Of a DNA stretch of 64,000 nucleotides, positions 24,694-33,193 are shown piece after piece. Positions within the stretch are counted from its first letter, which is position 1. Each line of letters opens with the position of its first letter. Origin of the DNA: a virus; IMG/VR virus record IMGVR_UViG_3300005613_000024, positions 27,834 through 91,833 of that record; one strand, 5' to 3'. A program made the position numbers and the translations under genes. Under the pieces are notes generated by a model, which was not told the origin of the DNA, did not search any database, and saw only the letters and a program-made list of their open reading frames with translations.

Positions 24694-25027
24694 AAAATTG
24701 AAAGCTAAAATTGCACAAAGAAATCAACTTAAAAAAATGCAGAAGTATTATAAGATTTTACAATCTGGAGCATTGTTTATTGATTTTATTCGTAAAGACC
24801 TGAAAGAAAAGAAAAATGCTATGAATCGCCATCAAAGACGAAGATTCGAAAAGACTCTTATGAAAGGCGATTTAACTCCAGAAATTATAAATCATTATTC
24901 TCATCGAGTTGATGCAATTTTAAAATCAATAAATGCTCAATTGAATCCTCCTAAAAAGAAAAAAGAAATAGATGGGAAAAAATTCTATGATACATTAAAG
25001 AAACAAGAAAAAAAGGAGAAAAAGTAA
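24686..25027 (+). CDS. basic helical hypothetical protein (113 aa)
   Basis: Overlaps the Rad50 C-terminal gene by eight bases with AAAGGAG upstream. The 113-residue product is very rich in Lys and Arg (MNRHQRRRFEKT in the middle, Lys-rich tail) and all helical, consistent with nucleic-acid binding. No family recognised. Confidence 0.58.
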   Translation: MFKKLKAKIAQRNQLKKMQKYYKILQSGALFIDFIRKDLKEKKNAMNRHQRRRFEKTLMKGDLTPEIINHYSHRVDAILKSINAQLNPPKKKKEIDGKKFYDTLKKQEKKEKK

Positions 25028-25347
25028 TGAATATAGATTTGAAATATAAAATTGGAGATGTTCTTTATCATGTTAGAGATGTGAATGTAGGTAAAATTGT
25101 AGTAGATTCTATTGTTATTAAAGATACAGGAAAAAAGAAAGAAGTAACATATAATGTATATGGTTACAGACATAAGAATGATGAAAGAAAAAAAATAGTT
25201 CCTGTAAATGTTTCTTGTTTAGTTAAAGATTTAACAACTGCTAAACAAAGTGCCTTATTGAATCTTGAAAATTTGGTAACTGAAGCAAGAAGAAATATTA
25301 AAAATATAACAGAAGAAACTTTTGAACCACCTAAAAATGATACCTAA
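25027..25347 (+). CDS. hypothetical protein (106 aa)
   Basis: The start shares a base with the previous stop and follows AAAAAGGAGAAAAAG. The N-terminal half looks like a small beta barrel (IGDVLYHVRDVNVGKIVVDS), the rest is helical. No family recognised. It precedes the glycan island and overlaps its first gene by 11 bases. Confidence 0.58.
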   Translation: MNIDLKYKIGDVLYHVRDVNVGKIVVDSIVIKDTGKKKEVTYNVYGYRHKNDERKKIVPVNVSCLVKDLTTAKQSALLNLENLVTEARRNIKNITEETFEPPKNDT

Positions 25348-26179
25348 GCGAATTATAATTGTAGCCAGTGGTTATTCTATTAGAGAAAATTTATGGAATG
25401 TTTCTATAGATAAATTGCCTATTTGGAATGCTATCAAAGATGAATTTAAATTGGCATGTAATTGGTCTTACAAATGGGCTGATGCTGATATAATGACATA
25501 TTCAGATTATCAGATGTATGAAACTAAAAGAGAGAATCTGAAGAACTTGCCAATTATTGTTGGAGCAACAGATGGTCATTATTTTCGTAAAGAAACAAAA
25601 CCGATAGAAAATAATACATATTTATTTCCTGCTTGTAAAGGAATTAAACATTCTAAATATGGAACTGTTGGAGGATATTGGGATAAAGAAGGATGGTCAA
25701 AGGGATTATATACGAGACAATTAGTAGGTATTCAGGCAATCAGTCTTGCTATTCTTTTAGGATGTACTGAATTATTTCTGTTGGGCTATGACGCTTGCTG
25801 TGACGAACAAGGAAGAACTCATTTTTATCAAGATGATAAACAAACTGGAATTTATAAATGGAATAATCACGAACACAATGGTATGGGGAAAGATGAAAGA
25901 GGGAATTATCGTTCTGGTAATTATAACAAAATCGAAGAATTAAATAATTTTTGGTTTAAACCATTTGAAAAAGAATTACAAAACGGAATACAAATTTATA
26001 ACGTATCTCTTGATAGCAAAATAGATACATTTCCAAAAATAAGTTATAAAGAATTTTATAAGAGATTAAAGGATAATCTTATAGGAGTCAATCATGAAGA
26101 ATTGCAAAAAGAAATCAAAAAAACCTTTCGTATGCAAAAATTGTTTACGAGAAGTACCAAAAAAGAAAATGTTAATTAA
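25337..26179 (+). CDS. DUF115/MptE-like protein, possible glycan enzyme
   Basis: The start is taken at 25337 (ATGATACCTAAG), coupled to the previous stop; an ATG at 25322 would add five residues. The 280-residue protein has an N-terminal IIIVASGYSIRE loop, the segment ADADIMTYSDYQMY, and a central AILLGCTELFLLGYDAC, the pattern of DUF115/6-hydroxymethylpterin pyrophosphokinase MptE-like proteins. Relatives include enzymes and Maf-type flagellin glycosylation proteins. It opens the glycan island, so sugar transfer or a linked role is likely. The true reaction is unknown. Confidence 0.6.
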   Translation: MIPKRIIIVASGYSIRENLWNVSIDKLPIWNAIKDEFKLACNWSYKWADADIMTYSDYQMYETKRENLKNLPIIVGATDGHYFRKETKPIENNTYLFPACKGIKHSKYGTVGGYWDKEGWSKGLYTRQLVGIQAISLAILLGCTELFLLGYDACCDEQGRTHFYQDDKQTGIYKWNNHEHNGMGKDERGNYRSGNYNKIEELNNFWFKPFEKELQNGIQIYNVSLDSKIDTFPKISYKEFYKRLKDNLIGVNHEELQKEIKKTFRMQKLFTRSTKKENVN

Positions 26180-26222
26180 AAATAAATGTGTTTGGTGTTC
26201 GGAAGAATATTATAGAAAATGA
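26094..26222 (+). CDS. zinc-ribbon microprotein (42 aa) overlapping the previous gene
   Basis: Read in a different frame, its first 86 bases lie within the DUF115-like gene. TAGGAGTCAATC before the ATG is a good ribosome binding site. The 42-residue product has CKNC at 14-17 and CVWC at 32-35, a four-Cys ribbon. Its stop overlaps the next ATG (ATGA). The ribosome binding site, Cys spacing and coupling together argue that it is real. Confidence 0.55.
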   Translation: MKNCKKKSKKPFVCKNCLREVPKKKMLIKNKCVWCSEEYYRK

Positions 26223-26329
26223 TTTTATTTTGTCAAATAGTTATTTTTAGTAGTATAGGTATGATACTTGGAGTATTATATAGTATTCATTTAATTTTTA
26301 AAAAGGTAAAAAGAAATGATAAAGAGTAA
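26219..26329 (+). CDS. single-span membrane microprotein (36 aa)
   Basis: A 36-residue product with one hydrophobic helix (from about residue 2 to 26) and a basic tail, ATGA-coupled to the zinc-ribbon gene and overlapping the cupin gene by 14 bases. The topology is probably N-out or N-in with a cytoplasmic Lys/Arg tail. Function unknown. Confidence 0.45.
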   Translation: MILFCQIVIFSSIGMILGVLYSIHLIFKKVKRNDKE

Positions 26330-26705
26330 AAAAGTTTGGGGAATATTAGACAATATCTTTTTTAATAGTAAATGCAAGGTTGATGTTCTTTATCTGGATA
26401 AAAATACAGGATGCAGTATTCATTTTCATGATAAAAAGGTCAATCGTTTTTATTTAATTAAAGGATTGGTTAAATTAAAGACTGATTTAGGAGAAAGAAT
26501 ATTAAAACCTTACGAAACCTTTGATATATATCCACCAATAACACATCAATTTATTGCCTTAGAGGATTCTATACTAATAGAAATTGCCTTTGTTGATAAG
26601 GGGAAGCTCAAAGAAGAAGATATTACTCGCAAGATTCAAGGTGGGAAATTTATAAAGGGAAAATTTTATACTTTAAACGAATTAAAAAACAATAATTGGA
26701 AATAA
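26316..26705 (+). CDS. cupin-domain protein
   Basis: A 129-residue single-domain cupin. The first motif is GCSIHFHDKKVNRFYLIKG (two metal-binding His), followed by a beta-barrel core LKPYETFDIYPPITHQFIA with the third His, as in mannose-6-phosphate isomerase type II and sugar-epimerase cupins. Given its place at the head of a sugar gene cluster, a sugar isomerase, epimerase or sugar-sensing role is likely. A Lys/Gly-rich C-terminal extension follows the barrel. Confidence 0.7.
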   Translation: MIKSKKVWGILDNIFFNSKCKVDVLYLDKNTGCSIHFHDKKVNRFYLIKGLVKLKTDLGERILKPYETFDIYPPITHQFIALEDSILIEIAFVDKGKLKEEDITRKIQGGKFIKGKFYTLNELKNNNWK

Positions 26706-26709
26706 AATC

Positions 26710-29049
26710 ATGAATAATACTATTTCTTTTATCAGTCCAGACGTTGAACATAGATATATTAGAAAATTAGGTGAAGAATTTTTAGATATAGAATTTACTA
26801 AAAATTACGAAACAATAAGAAATTCCTCTAAGCCCATGATTATTTGGAATCCTTATGGCTATCTTGCTCATAAAAAAGAAACATATCGAAAAAAATATGA
26901 ACTATATAAAGAAATGCTTGAAAAAAAGAAAGATGTATATATTGTCGAAAGAGGAGCTTTACCAAATACAATCTTTATTGAAAAAAATTATTTTAATGTT
27001 GAAAGTAATTCTTACAATGAAGAAAGATGGAATCACGAATTAACAGTAGAGCAAAATAATAAAGTAGAAAACTATATCAATTGGTTACGATATGAAGAGC
27101 ATACATTAGAACCTCAACAGTCCTCAAGAGTAAATAATTCTGAGGATTTTTTTAATGAATTAAATGTTGATAAAGAAAAATATGAACAAGTTGTTTTTGT
27201 TCCGCTTCAAATGCATAATGATACAGTTACTCTTTTATGGTGCGATTGGGTAGGTGACACTTCTCAATTTCAAAGATATATAGATTATCTTGCTAAATTA
27301 ACTCCCAAAGTATTATTTCTTATTAAAAATCATCCATGTGAAGAAGATAATTTTAAAACTATTAAAGAAACAACCAATTTAAAAATAGTAGATAGCTTTC
27401 ATTATAAGGATTGTATTGAGTTTTGCGATAAAGTTATAACAATTAATTCTGGAATAGGACTTCAGGCAATGTGTTGGAATAAACCTGTTGCAGTATGTGG
27501 AAAAGCTTTCTATCGATTCGAAGATATTAACTTAAAAATTGACAATTTCGCTGAGTTAGTGAAATTTGTTGAATTCAAATGGTCAATAAATTGCGAAAAA
27601 ATTAAACGATTTATTTATTATTTAATTAATGAATTTTATACTGAGTGTACAATGCAGAAAATTTCAAGAAATGCATCAGTTCCAACTTTAATTAAAACAG
27701 TTCGATTACCAAAAGAATGTTATATTGAACAAGAAAGAAAAAAAGAAAAAGTTAAGATTCTTTATTTATTTAACGAATATGGATGGGCATTTGAATTTGA
27801 AGCTAGAAATTATCAAAAACATAGTAAACACGAAATAGTTTCTTTTCACTACAATCCTCTCAACTTTGATTTACATAAAAATGATTTAAAAAGAATTTTA
27901 AGAGAAAAACCAGATATTGTAGTTATACCTTCTGCTTGGCATTATTACAAAATTGCCAGAAATTATATTGAAAATTTAGTTAATGAAGGAATTAAAATTG
28001 TTGTGCAAATAAATTCTCATTACGAGATAAAATATTTCTGCAAATATGCTAATTTAATAATGTGTAGTAGTCAAAAATTATATAATATATTAAAAGAAAA
28101 ATATAATTATGACAATATAATAAAGCAACATCATTTTGTAGATACTGAAAGATTTGTTAATTTAGGGATAAATAAAAATTATTTATTGGGTTGGGCTGGT
28201 CGATTTGATAATCCAGTTAAAAGAACAAATATTTTATTAAAATTAGGTTATCCTATTCTGATAAAAGGAAATTATCATTCTTTTTTAAATGCGAGTCGCT
28301 CTCATGACGAAATGTTAGATTTTTATAATAAAATTGATATTCTTTTAATAACTAGCGAACATGAAGGAAGTCCTTATCCATTATTAGAAGCCATGAGTTG
28401 TGGTAAAATTGTTTTAAGTACAGATGTTGGAATTGCTTCTGAAGTATTAGAAAAAGAATGCATCATCAAGACTACTAAAGAAGAAGACATTATAAAAGAA
28501 TTTCAGAAGAAAATTGAATGGCTGTATAGTAATTCTAATCTTATACAAGAAATGGGACAAAGAAATTGGCAATACATTCAAAAGAATTTGGCTTGGAATA
28601 ATCAATGCGAAAGATTGGATAAAATTTACAATGACTTATACTCGATAAAGAACAAACCAACGAACAAAATGATTTATGGAGATGCTACTTTTAGAGATTT
28701 ATTAATTTATTTATTAGACCAAAATATTGATTTTTGGTTGATTAATGATAGTTGTTTAGATGCTATCAGATTTTGCAATTTAAAATTGCAACCAAATACA
28801 TTACAATTAGCATCTACAAAAGATAAATTATTGATTATTAAACAATTATTACTTTCAAAAAACTGGAAAGAAGAAGGAAAAAATGTTTTATATAAATATA
28901 ATCAAAGAATAAAGCTTTATGAAGAAGAAAAAAGAAAAACTAAAATAATGACTCTCTTTGGATTAGACGTACAAGTTCCTTATCCAGTAATGGGATATTT
29001 AAGAGATATTTTTGGACAAGATTGGAGGAATTATGGAAACAGTAAATAA
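26710..29049 (+). CDS. multidomain glycosyltransferase (capsule-synthesis-like + GT4 + LicD-like)
   Basis: A 779-residue protein of three parts. Residues ~150-330 resemble capsule polysaccharide export/synthesis transferases (FVPLQMHNDT, LIKNHPCEED, NSGIGLQAMCWNKPVAVCG). Residues ~345-640 are a GT-B fold glycosyltransferase of the GT4 type: LLGWAGRFDNPVKRTN and the nucleotide-sugar site EHEGSPYPLLEAMSCGK. The last ~130 residues (DFWLINDSCLDAIRF ... VQVPYPVMGYLRDIFGQDW) resemble the start and end of LicD phosphotransferase domains, but the acidic metal-binding run is not obvious, so this part may be inactive. It probably adds sugars to a growing glycan. Confidence 0.7.
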   Translation: MNNTISFISPDVEHRYIRKLGEEFLDIEFTKNYETIRNSSKPMIIWNPYGYLAHKKETYRKKYELYKEMLEKKKDVYIVERGALPNTIFIEKNYFNVESNSYNEERWNHELTVEQNNKVENYINWLRYEEHTLEPQQSSRVNNSEDFFNELNVDKEKYEQVVFVPLQMHNDTVTLLWCDWVGDTSQFQRYIDYLAKLTPKVLFLIKNHPCEEDNFKTIKETTNLKIVDSFHYKDCIEFCDKVITINSGIGLQAMCWNKPVAVCGKAFYRFEDINLKIDNFAELVKFVEFKWSINCEKIKRFIYYLINEFYTECTMQKISRNASVPTLIKTVRLPKECYIEQERKKEKVKILYLFNEYGWAFEFEARNYQKHSKHEIVSFHYNPLNFDLHKNDLKRILREKPDIVVIPSAWHYYKIARNYIENLVNEGIKIVVQINSHYEIKYFCKYANLIMCSSQKLYNILKEKYNYDNIIKQHHFVDTERFVNLGINKNYLLGWAGRFDNPVKRTNILLKLGYPILIKGNYHSFLNASRSHDEMLDFYNKIDILLITSEHEGSPYPLLEAMSCGKIVLSTDVGIASEVLEKECIIKTTKEEDIIKEFQKKIEWLYSNSNLIQEMGQRNWQYIQKNLAWNNQCERLDKIYNDLYSIKNKPTNKMIYGDATFRDLLIYLLDQNIDFWLINDSCLDAIRFCNLKLQPNTLQLASTKDKLLIIKQLLLSKNWKEEGKNVLYKYNQRIKLYEEEKRKTKIMTLFGLDVQVPYPVMGYLRDIFGQDWRNYGNSK

Positions 29050-29428
29050 GATGTGGGGTAAAGAAGAAATCATAGAGAATAACAAAAAATATTGTTTAAA
29101 ATTTCTTCTTTTTACTTGCAGATGGATGAATTCTTGGCATTTTCATTACGAAAAAGATGAAACATTCTACGTGCAAGAAGGAATATTTTATGTAAGAACA
29201 TTGAATAACGAAACATTAGAAGCAAAAGAAGGTTTGTTATATCCTGGAGATAGTATTCGAATCAAACCAAAAACATTTCATAGACTCTGTGGATTAAATT
29301 ATTATAATAAAATAATCGAAGTGTCTACTTCTTTTAAAAAAAATGATGTTAAAAGATTTGAAATGGGAAGAGAAGTGTATGGAGTTGAAGAATGTGAATT
29401 AAGAAAAAAGGAGAGATATTTAAAATGA
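29033..29428 (+). CDS. cupin-domain protein
   Basis: The start is set at 29033, seven bases after a perfect GGAGG; an ATG at 29012 would precede the ribosome binding site. The 131-residue protein has the cupin motif SWHFHYEKDETFYVQEG, and the second motif PGDSIRIKPKTFHRLCG. It belongs to the same broad family as the cupin at 26316 but differs in sequence. Role in sugar modification inferred from neighbours. It overlaps the transferase gene by 17 bases. Confidence 0.7.
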   Translation: METVNKMWGKEEIIENNKKYCLKFLLFTCRWMNSWHFHYEKDETFYVQEGIFYVRTLNNETLEAKEGLLYPGDSIRIKPKTFHRLCGLNYYNKIIEVSTSFKKNDVKRFEMGREVYGVEECELRKKERYLK

Positions 29429-30411
29429 AAACAGCACTCGTTTGTGGAGCTACAGGCTTCATCGGAAATAATTTAGTTACTCGTTTAAAAAAAGAAGGAT
29501 ATTATATAATTGGTGCTGATATTCAACCAGAAAGATATAAAAAATTTGATGGAGATAGATTTATTCAATTAGATTTAAGAAAACAGTCTTCATGGGCTTT
29601 TTTGTTTGAGAGTTACAAATTTGACGAAATCTATCAACTTGCGGCAGATATGGGTGGGGCGGGATTTGTATTTACTGGTAATAATGATGCAGAGATTATG
29701 CACAATTCTGCCTTAATTAATTTAAATCTTTTAAGCTTTGTTGATTATTTAAAAGAAAATAAAACTAAAATATTTTATTCAAGTTCTGCATGTATGTATC
29801 CAGAATTTAATCAAACTGATTCAAATAATCCTAACTGTAAAGAAGATTCTGCTTATCCAGCACAACCTGATTCTGAATATGGATGGGAAAAGTTATTTAG
29901 TGAAAGACTATATTTAGCATTTAAGAGAAATTATAAGTTAGATATTAGAATTGCTCGTTTTCATAATATTTTTGGGATGTTTGGTTCGTGGAAAGATGGT
30001 AGAGAAAAAGCTCCTGCGGCATTTTGTAGAAAAATAGCAGAAGCTAAAATGAAAAATTCTCAAGAAATAGAATGTTGGGGAGACGGGAATCAAACTCGTT
30101 CATTTCTCTATATAGATGAATGTTTAGAAGGAATTAGAAGATTAATGAACTCTGATTTTTCAGAGCCAGTTAATATTGGTTCTGAAGAAATGGTAACAAT
30201 TAATGAAATGATTGAAATGATACAAATGATTGCAGATTATAAAATTAAAGTAAAACATATTTCTGGGCCTTTAGGTGTTAGAGGAAGAAATTCAGATAAT
30301 ACATTAATTCAAGAAGAATTAAATTGGCAACCAAATTATTCATTATATAAAGGATTATCAAAAACATATAATTGGATAGAACAACAGATTAAAAAGGATT
30401 TAAATAAATGA
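29425..30411 (+). CDS. GDP-mannose 3,5-epimerase (short-chain dehydrogenase fold)
   Basis: A 328-residue NAD-dependent epimerase. GATGFIG (8-14) binds NAD. The segment AADMGGAGFVF, the SSSACMYPE stretch with Cys123, YGWEK (Tyr152, Lys156), RFHNIFG, GREKAPAAFCRK, GDGNQTRSF and GVRGRNSDNT follow the order and wording of plant-type GDP-mannose 3,5-epimerases, including the catalytic Cys. That enzyme converts GDP-D-mannose to GDP-L-galactose (and GDP-L-gulose). Strong family match for a phage protein. Product use by the GT10-like enzyme at 31114 is plausible. ATGA overlaps at both ends. Confidence 0.88.
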   Translation: MKTALVCGATGFIGNNLVTRLKKEGYYIIGADIQPERYKKFDGDRFIQLDLRKQSSWAFLFESYKFDEIYQLAADMGGAGFVFTGNNDAEIMHNSALINLNLLSFVDYLKENKTKIFYSSSACMYPEFNQTDSNNPNCKEDSAYPAQPDSEYGWEKLFSERLYLAFKRNYKLDIRIARFHNIFGMFGSWKDGREKAPAAFCRKIAEAKMKNSQEIECWGDGNQTRSFLYIDECLEGIRRLMNSDFSEPVNIGSEEMVTINEMIEMIQMIADYKIKVKHISGPLGVRGRNSDNTLIQEELNWQPNYSLYKGLSKTYNWIEQQIKKDLNK

Positions 30412-31121
30412 GAAGTCTATTAAAATATGCCATCAATTATTATTCTCAAGCAGGAGAGGATGGGATTCTTGAAGAGATTTTTAAAAGATTAAAAATTGAT
30501 AAGAATTTCTATGTTGATGTTGGTTCTCATAACGGAACTTTTATGAGCAATACTCAATATCTAAGAGAGAAAAATTGGGATGGTCTATGTCTTGAATATT
30601 CTATGAATCATTTTTCTGAATTACAGAAAGTATGTAAAAAATACAATACAAATGAACAAAAAACTTATTGTGAGCGAATAAAAATAACAGAAACTAATCT
30701 TGAAGAAATTTTAGATAGATACGAAGTATCAAAAGAGTTTTGTTATTTAGATATAGATATAGATAGCTATAATTATTATGTATGGAAAAATTTAAAGAAA
30801 TATAGACCTAAAGTAGTTCAAATGGAGATAAGAGAATCTATTCCGTTAGGAGTAGAACAAATCAATGATAAAGACCATTGGCTTACAAGTTTTACGAGCA
30901 TGTTGAAAATGGGAATAGAAAAAAACTATACTCTTGTTGCGTACACTGGTTTAAATATGATTTTTGTCAGAAACGATTTAAATTACATTGTTCCAAAAGA
31001 AGAAAGAGAAAATCCTAATGTCGAACTCTACTTTCATAATAAAAAATTAAGAGAATACAGACAACTGGTAAATGAAAAATCAGAAATTCAAAAACAACTA
31101 GAAAGAACTCTTTATGCTTAA
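30408..31121 (+). CDS. FkbM-type methyltransferase
   Basis: A 237-residue class I methyltransferase. SQAGEDGILEEIFKRL is followed by FYVDVGSHNGTFMSNT (SAM-binding glycine loop), LCLEYSMNHF, and FCYLDIDIDSYNYY. The opening QAGEDG and DVGSHNG motifs are typical of the FkbM/TylF-like group that O-methylates sugars. It may methylate a residue of the glycan made by neighbouring transferases. Its last eight bases overlap the GT10-like gene. Confidence 0.72.
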   Translation: MRSLLKYAINYYSQAGEDGILEEIFKRLKIDKNFYVDVGSHNGTFMSNTQYLREKNWDGLCLEYSMNHFSELQKVCKKYNTNEQKTYCERIKITETNLEEILDRYEVSKEFCYLDIDIDSYNYYVWKNLKKYRPKVVQMEIRESIPLGVEQINDKDHWLTSFTSMLKMGIEKNYTLVAYTGLNMIFVRNDLNYIVPKEERENPNVELYFHNKKLREYRQLVNEKSEIQKQLERTLYA

Positions 31122-32019
31122 AATTAAATTTATATCAGATACTCCCAAAAACGAAAAAAGACCTGGTGGCTGGACTTGGTATAAACTCTGGAGAAGAATG
31201 GCACAAGATTATGAGAAATATACTTGGAATGATATTCAAGTTGTCACACCAGAAGAGAAAGCTGACATAAACATAATAATCAATCATCCGAAATTTCATG
31301 TCGGAGAAGATTTTGATAGAAAAAATACTATCACTTATCAGTTAGAACCAAAAGTTGTAAGACAGAAACATTGGTGGGAATATAATAATCCTTCTACAGA
31401 AAGTGGTTTTTTGTATTGTCATAATATAGACTCTAATCATATGGCAATTGATTGGAATGTTGAATATACTTACGAACAATTACAGACGATGAAGATTGAG
31501 AAAACTAAAATCTTATCGACAGTTCAAACATGGAAAGATTACTATCCTGGTCACAAATTAAGAAAATTCTTCTTACAAAATTATCTTGATAATTTAGATT
31601 ACATAGATATTTATGGTCATTTAAAACAAGGAGAAGACTGGACTTATAAGCAATTTAAGGGAGAACTTCCTGTACGAAAAAAAGAATCAGCTTTAGCTCC
31701 TTATAAATACACATTTTGCTGTGAGAATAGTATTGAAGAGAATTATTGGACTGAAAAAATAATAGATGCTATTATTTGCGAATGCCTGCCTTTTTATTGG
31801 GGCTGTAAAAATTTAAAAGATTTTTTACCTGAAGGTTGTTTTATTTGGCTTCCTTTAGATGACCCCGAATTAAGTTTAGAAATAATAGAAAAGTCTATCA
31901 GAGACAATGAATGGGAAAAAAGGATAAATACTATAAAAATTGCTAAAAAACTTATTATGGAAAAATGGCAATTTTTTCCAGACTTGAAATATCATTTAAA
32001 ACGATTAGGAGTTCTATAA
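31114..32019 (+). CDS. GT10-family fucosyltransferase-like glycosyltransferase
   Basis: A 301-residue protein whose C-terminal half carries the signature of alpha-1,3-fucosyltransferases: YKYTFCCENSIEENYWTEK, then AIICECLPFYWGCKNLKDFL and FIWLPLDDP. The family transfers L-fucose from GDP-L-fucose. L-galactose differs from L-fucose only by a 6-hydroxyl, and the phage encodes a GDP-mannose 3,5-epimerase but no visible fucose pathway, so GDP-L-galactose is a possible donor. That substrate is inference. The N-terminal acceptor domain is divergent. Confidence 0.8.
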   Translation: MLKIKFISDTPKNEKRPGGWTWYKLWRRMAQDYEKYTWNDIQVVTPEEKADINIIINHPKFHVGEDFDRKNTITYQLEPKVVRQKHWWEYNNPSTESGFLYCHNIDSNHMAIDWNVEYTYEQLQTMKIEKTKILSTVQTWKDYYPGHKLRKFFLQNYLDNLDYIDIYGHLKQGEDWTYKQFKGELPVRKKESALAPYKYTFCCENSIEENYWTEKIIDAIICECLPFYWGCKNLKDFLPEGCFIWLPLDDPELSLEIIEKSIRDNEWEKRINTIKIAKKLIMEKWQFFPDLKYHLKRLGVL

Positions 32020-32588
32020 TGAAACTTCAACAAAAATTACTAGAGAAATTTACAAAAGAAGAACTTTGGTTAGAGTTAAGTGCTATAGCAGAAAATGAAG
32101 AAAATAAAATGAGAAAAGCTATTGAAAGATGTTTAGAATTATATCCAATTAAAGGTAAAAAGATAGCAATTGAAAGTGGAACATTTCATGGTGTAAGTGC
32201 CGCTTTACTGACAGACTATTTTGATGAAGTGCATACTTTTGAAATTGAAAAAGGTTATGTAAAAGATAAAACTTTACATAACAAAGTGTGGGAGCATTTA
32301 GGTGTTTCTGATAGAATTTATTTTCATCTAATCAAAAATGATAAAGAAAAAGAAGAAATATTAAAAACTTTAAATTGGGATTTTGGATTCGTAGACGGGA
32401 ATCATACTGTTGGCACTAAGATAGATTTTAATTTGTTGAATAAATGTGGTCGAATTTTATTTCATGATTATAATACAAAAAAAGCAGAAAAAAAAGGATT
32501 ATGGAAAGCTGTTTATGATTTCATCAATACATTAAAGAATAATATTGTCTATATAGATGAACCTTTTGTTGTTTGGATTAATAAATAA
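32019..32588 (+). CDS. class I SAM-dependent methyltransferase (Methyltransf_24-like)
   Basis: The start is set at 32019, sharing a base with the previous stop; the ATG at 31965 would add 18 residues inside the GT10-like gene. The 189-residue protein has KIAIESGTFHGVSAALL (SAM-binding loop), VHTFEIEKGY, DFGFVDGNHT and GRILFHDYN, the Methyltransf_24 pattern. Likely a sugar or small-molecule O-methyltransferase within the glycan island. One-base overlap with the sulfotransferase gene. Confidence 0.72.
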   Translation: MKLQQKLLEKFTKEELWLELSAIAENEENKMRKAIERCLELYPIKGKKIAIESGTFHGVSAALLTDYFDEVHTFEIEKGYVKDKTLHNKVWEHLGVSDRIYFHLIKNDKEKEEILKTLNWDFGFVDGNHTVGTKIDFNLLNKCGRILFHDYNTKKAEKKGLWKAVYDFINTLKNNIVYIDEPFVVWINK

Positions 32589-33193
32589 TGCCATATTCAA
32601 TTAAGAAAAAATTTATTTTCTTTCATGTACCTAAAAATGCAGGATGTACTATAAATCGTGTTTTGGATCATGCGTGTAAACAGCATATAATATTTCCTAA
32701 ACTTGTTTATGATATGCAAAATAATTATATTTTAGATGGATGTGCAGAAAGATTTATAAAACAAGTGAAAATAAAAAACCCTTCTGATTTTTTTAAATTT
32801 GCATTTGTAAGAAACCCGTATGACAAACTTGTTTCAGGATGGCAATATGCGATGAAGATTACTAAAATTGATATATCTTTTGAATCTTTTGTAAAAAATT
32901 TGGATAAATATAGAAGATATGACACTATTTTATGGCACAGTATTATAAGTCAAACTACTCATTTATCAGATAAAAATAATAATTTATTAATTGATTGGTA
33001 TGGCAAAGTCGAGAATATTCAAAAAGATATAAAGATAGTATTAGATAAATTAAATTTGTCAATGCAAAAAATTGACAGATTAAATGCTATCAAGCACAAA
33101 CACTGGACAAAATATTATACACCAAAATTAAAAGATTTAGTTTATAAACGATTTCAAAAAGATTTTGAGAATTTCAATTATGATTATAACTGA
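32588..33193 (+). CDS. sulfotransferase (carbohydrate sulfotransferase family 2-like)
   Basis: A 201-residue protein with the two PAPS-binding motifs of membrane-type carbohydrate sulfotransferases: FFHVPKNAGCTINRVL (5'-phosphosulfate loop) and FAFVRNPYDKLVSGW (3'-phosphate-binding). It lacks a membrane anchor, as expected for a bacterial or phage enzyme acting in the cytoplasm. It would move sulfate from PAPS, made by the host, to a sugar hydroxyl. Its place between sugar methyltransferase and radical SAM genes supports a glycan substrate. Confidence 0.82.
   Translation: MPYSIKKKFIFFHVPKNAGCTINRVLDHACKQHIIFPKLVYDMQNNYILDGCAERFIKQVKIKNPSDFFKFAFVRNPYDKLVSGWQYAMKITKIDISFESFVKNLDKYRRYDTILWHSIISQTTHLSDKNNNLLIDWYGKVENIQKDIKIVLDKLNLSMQKIDRLNAIKHKHWTKYYTPKLKDLVYKRFQKDFENFNYDYN

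Noticed and set aside
26229-26272. TTGTCA followed later by TATGATACT, promoter-like
   Set aside because: The spacing is about 26 bases and the region codes for a coupled membrane microprotein.
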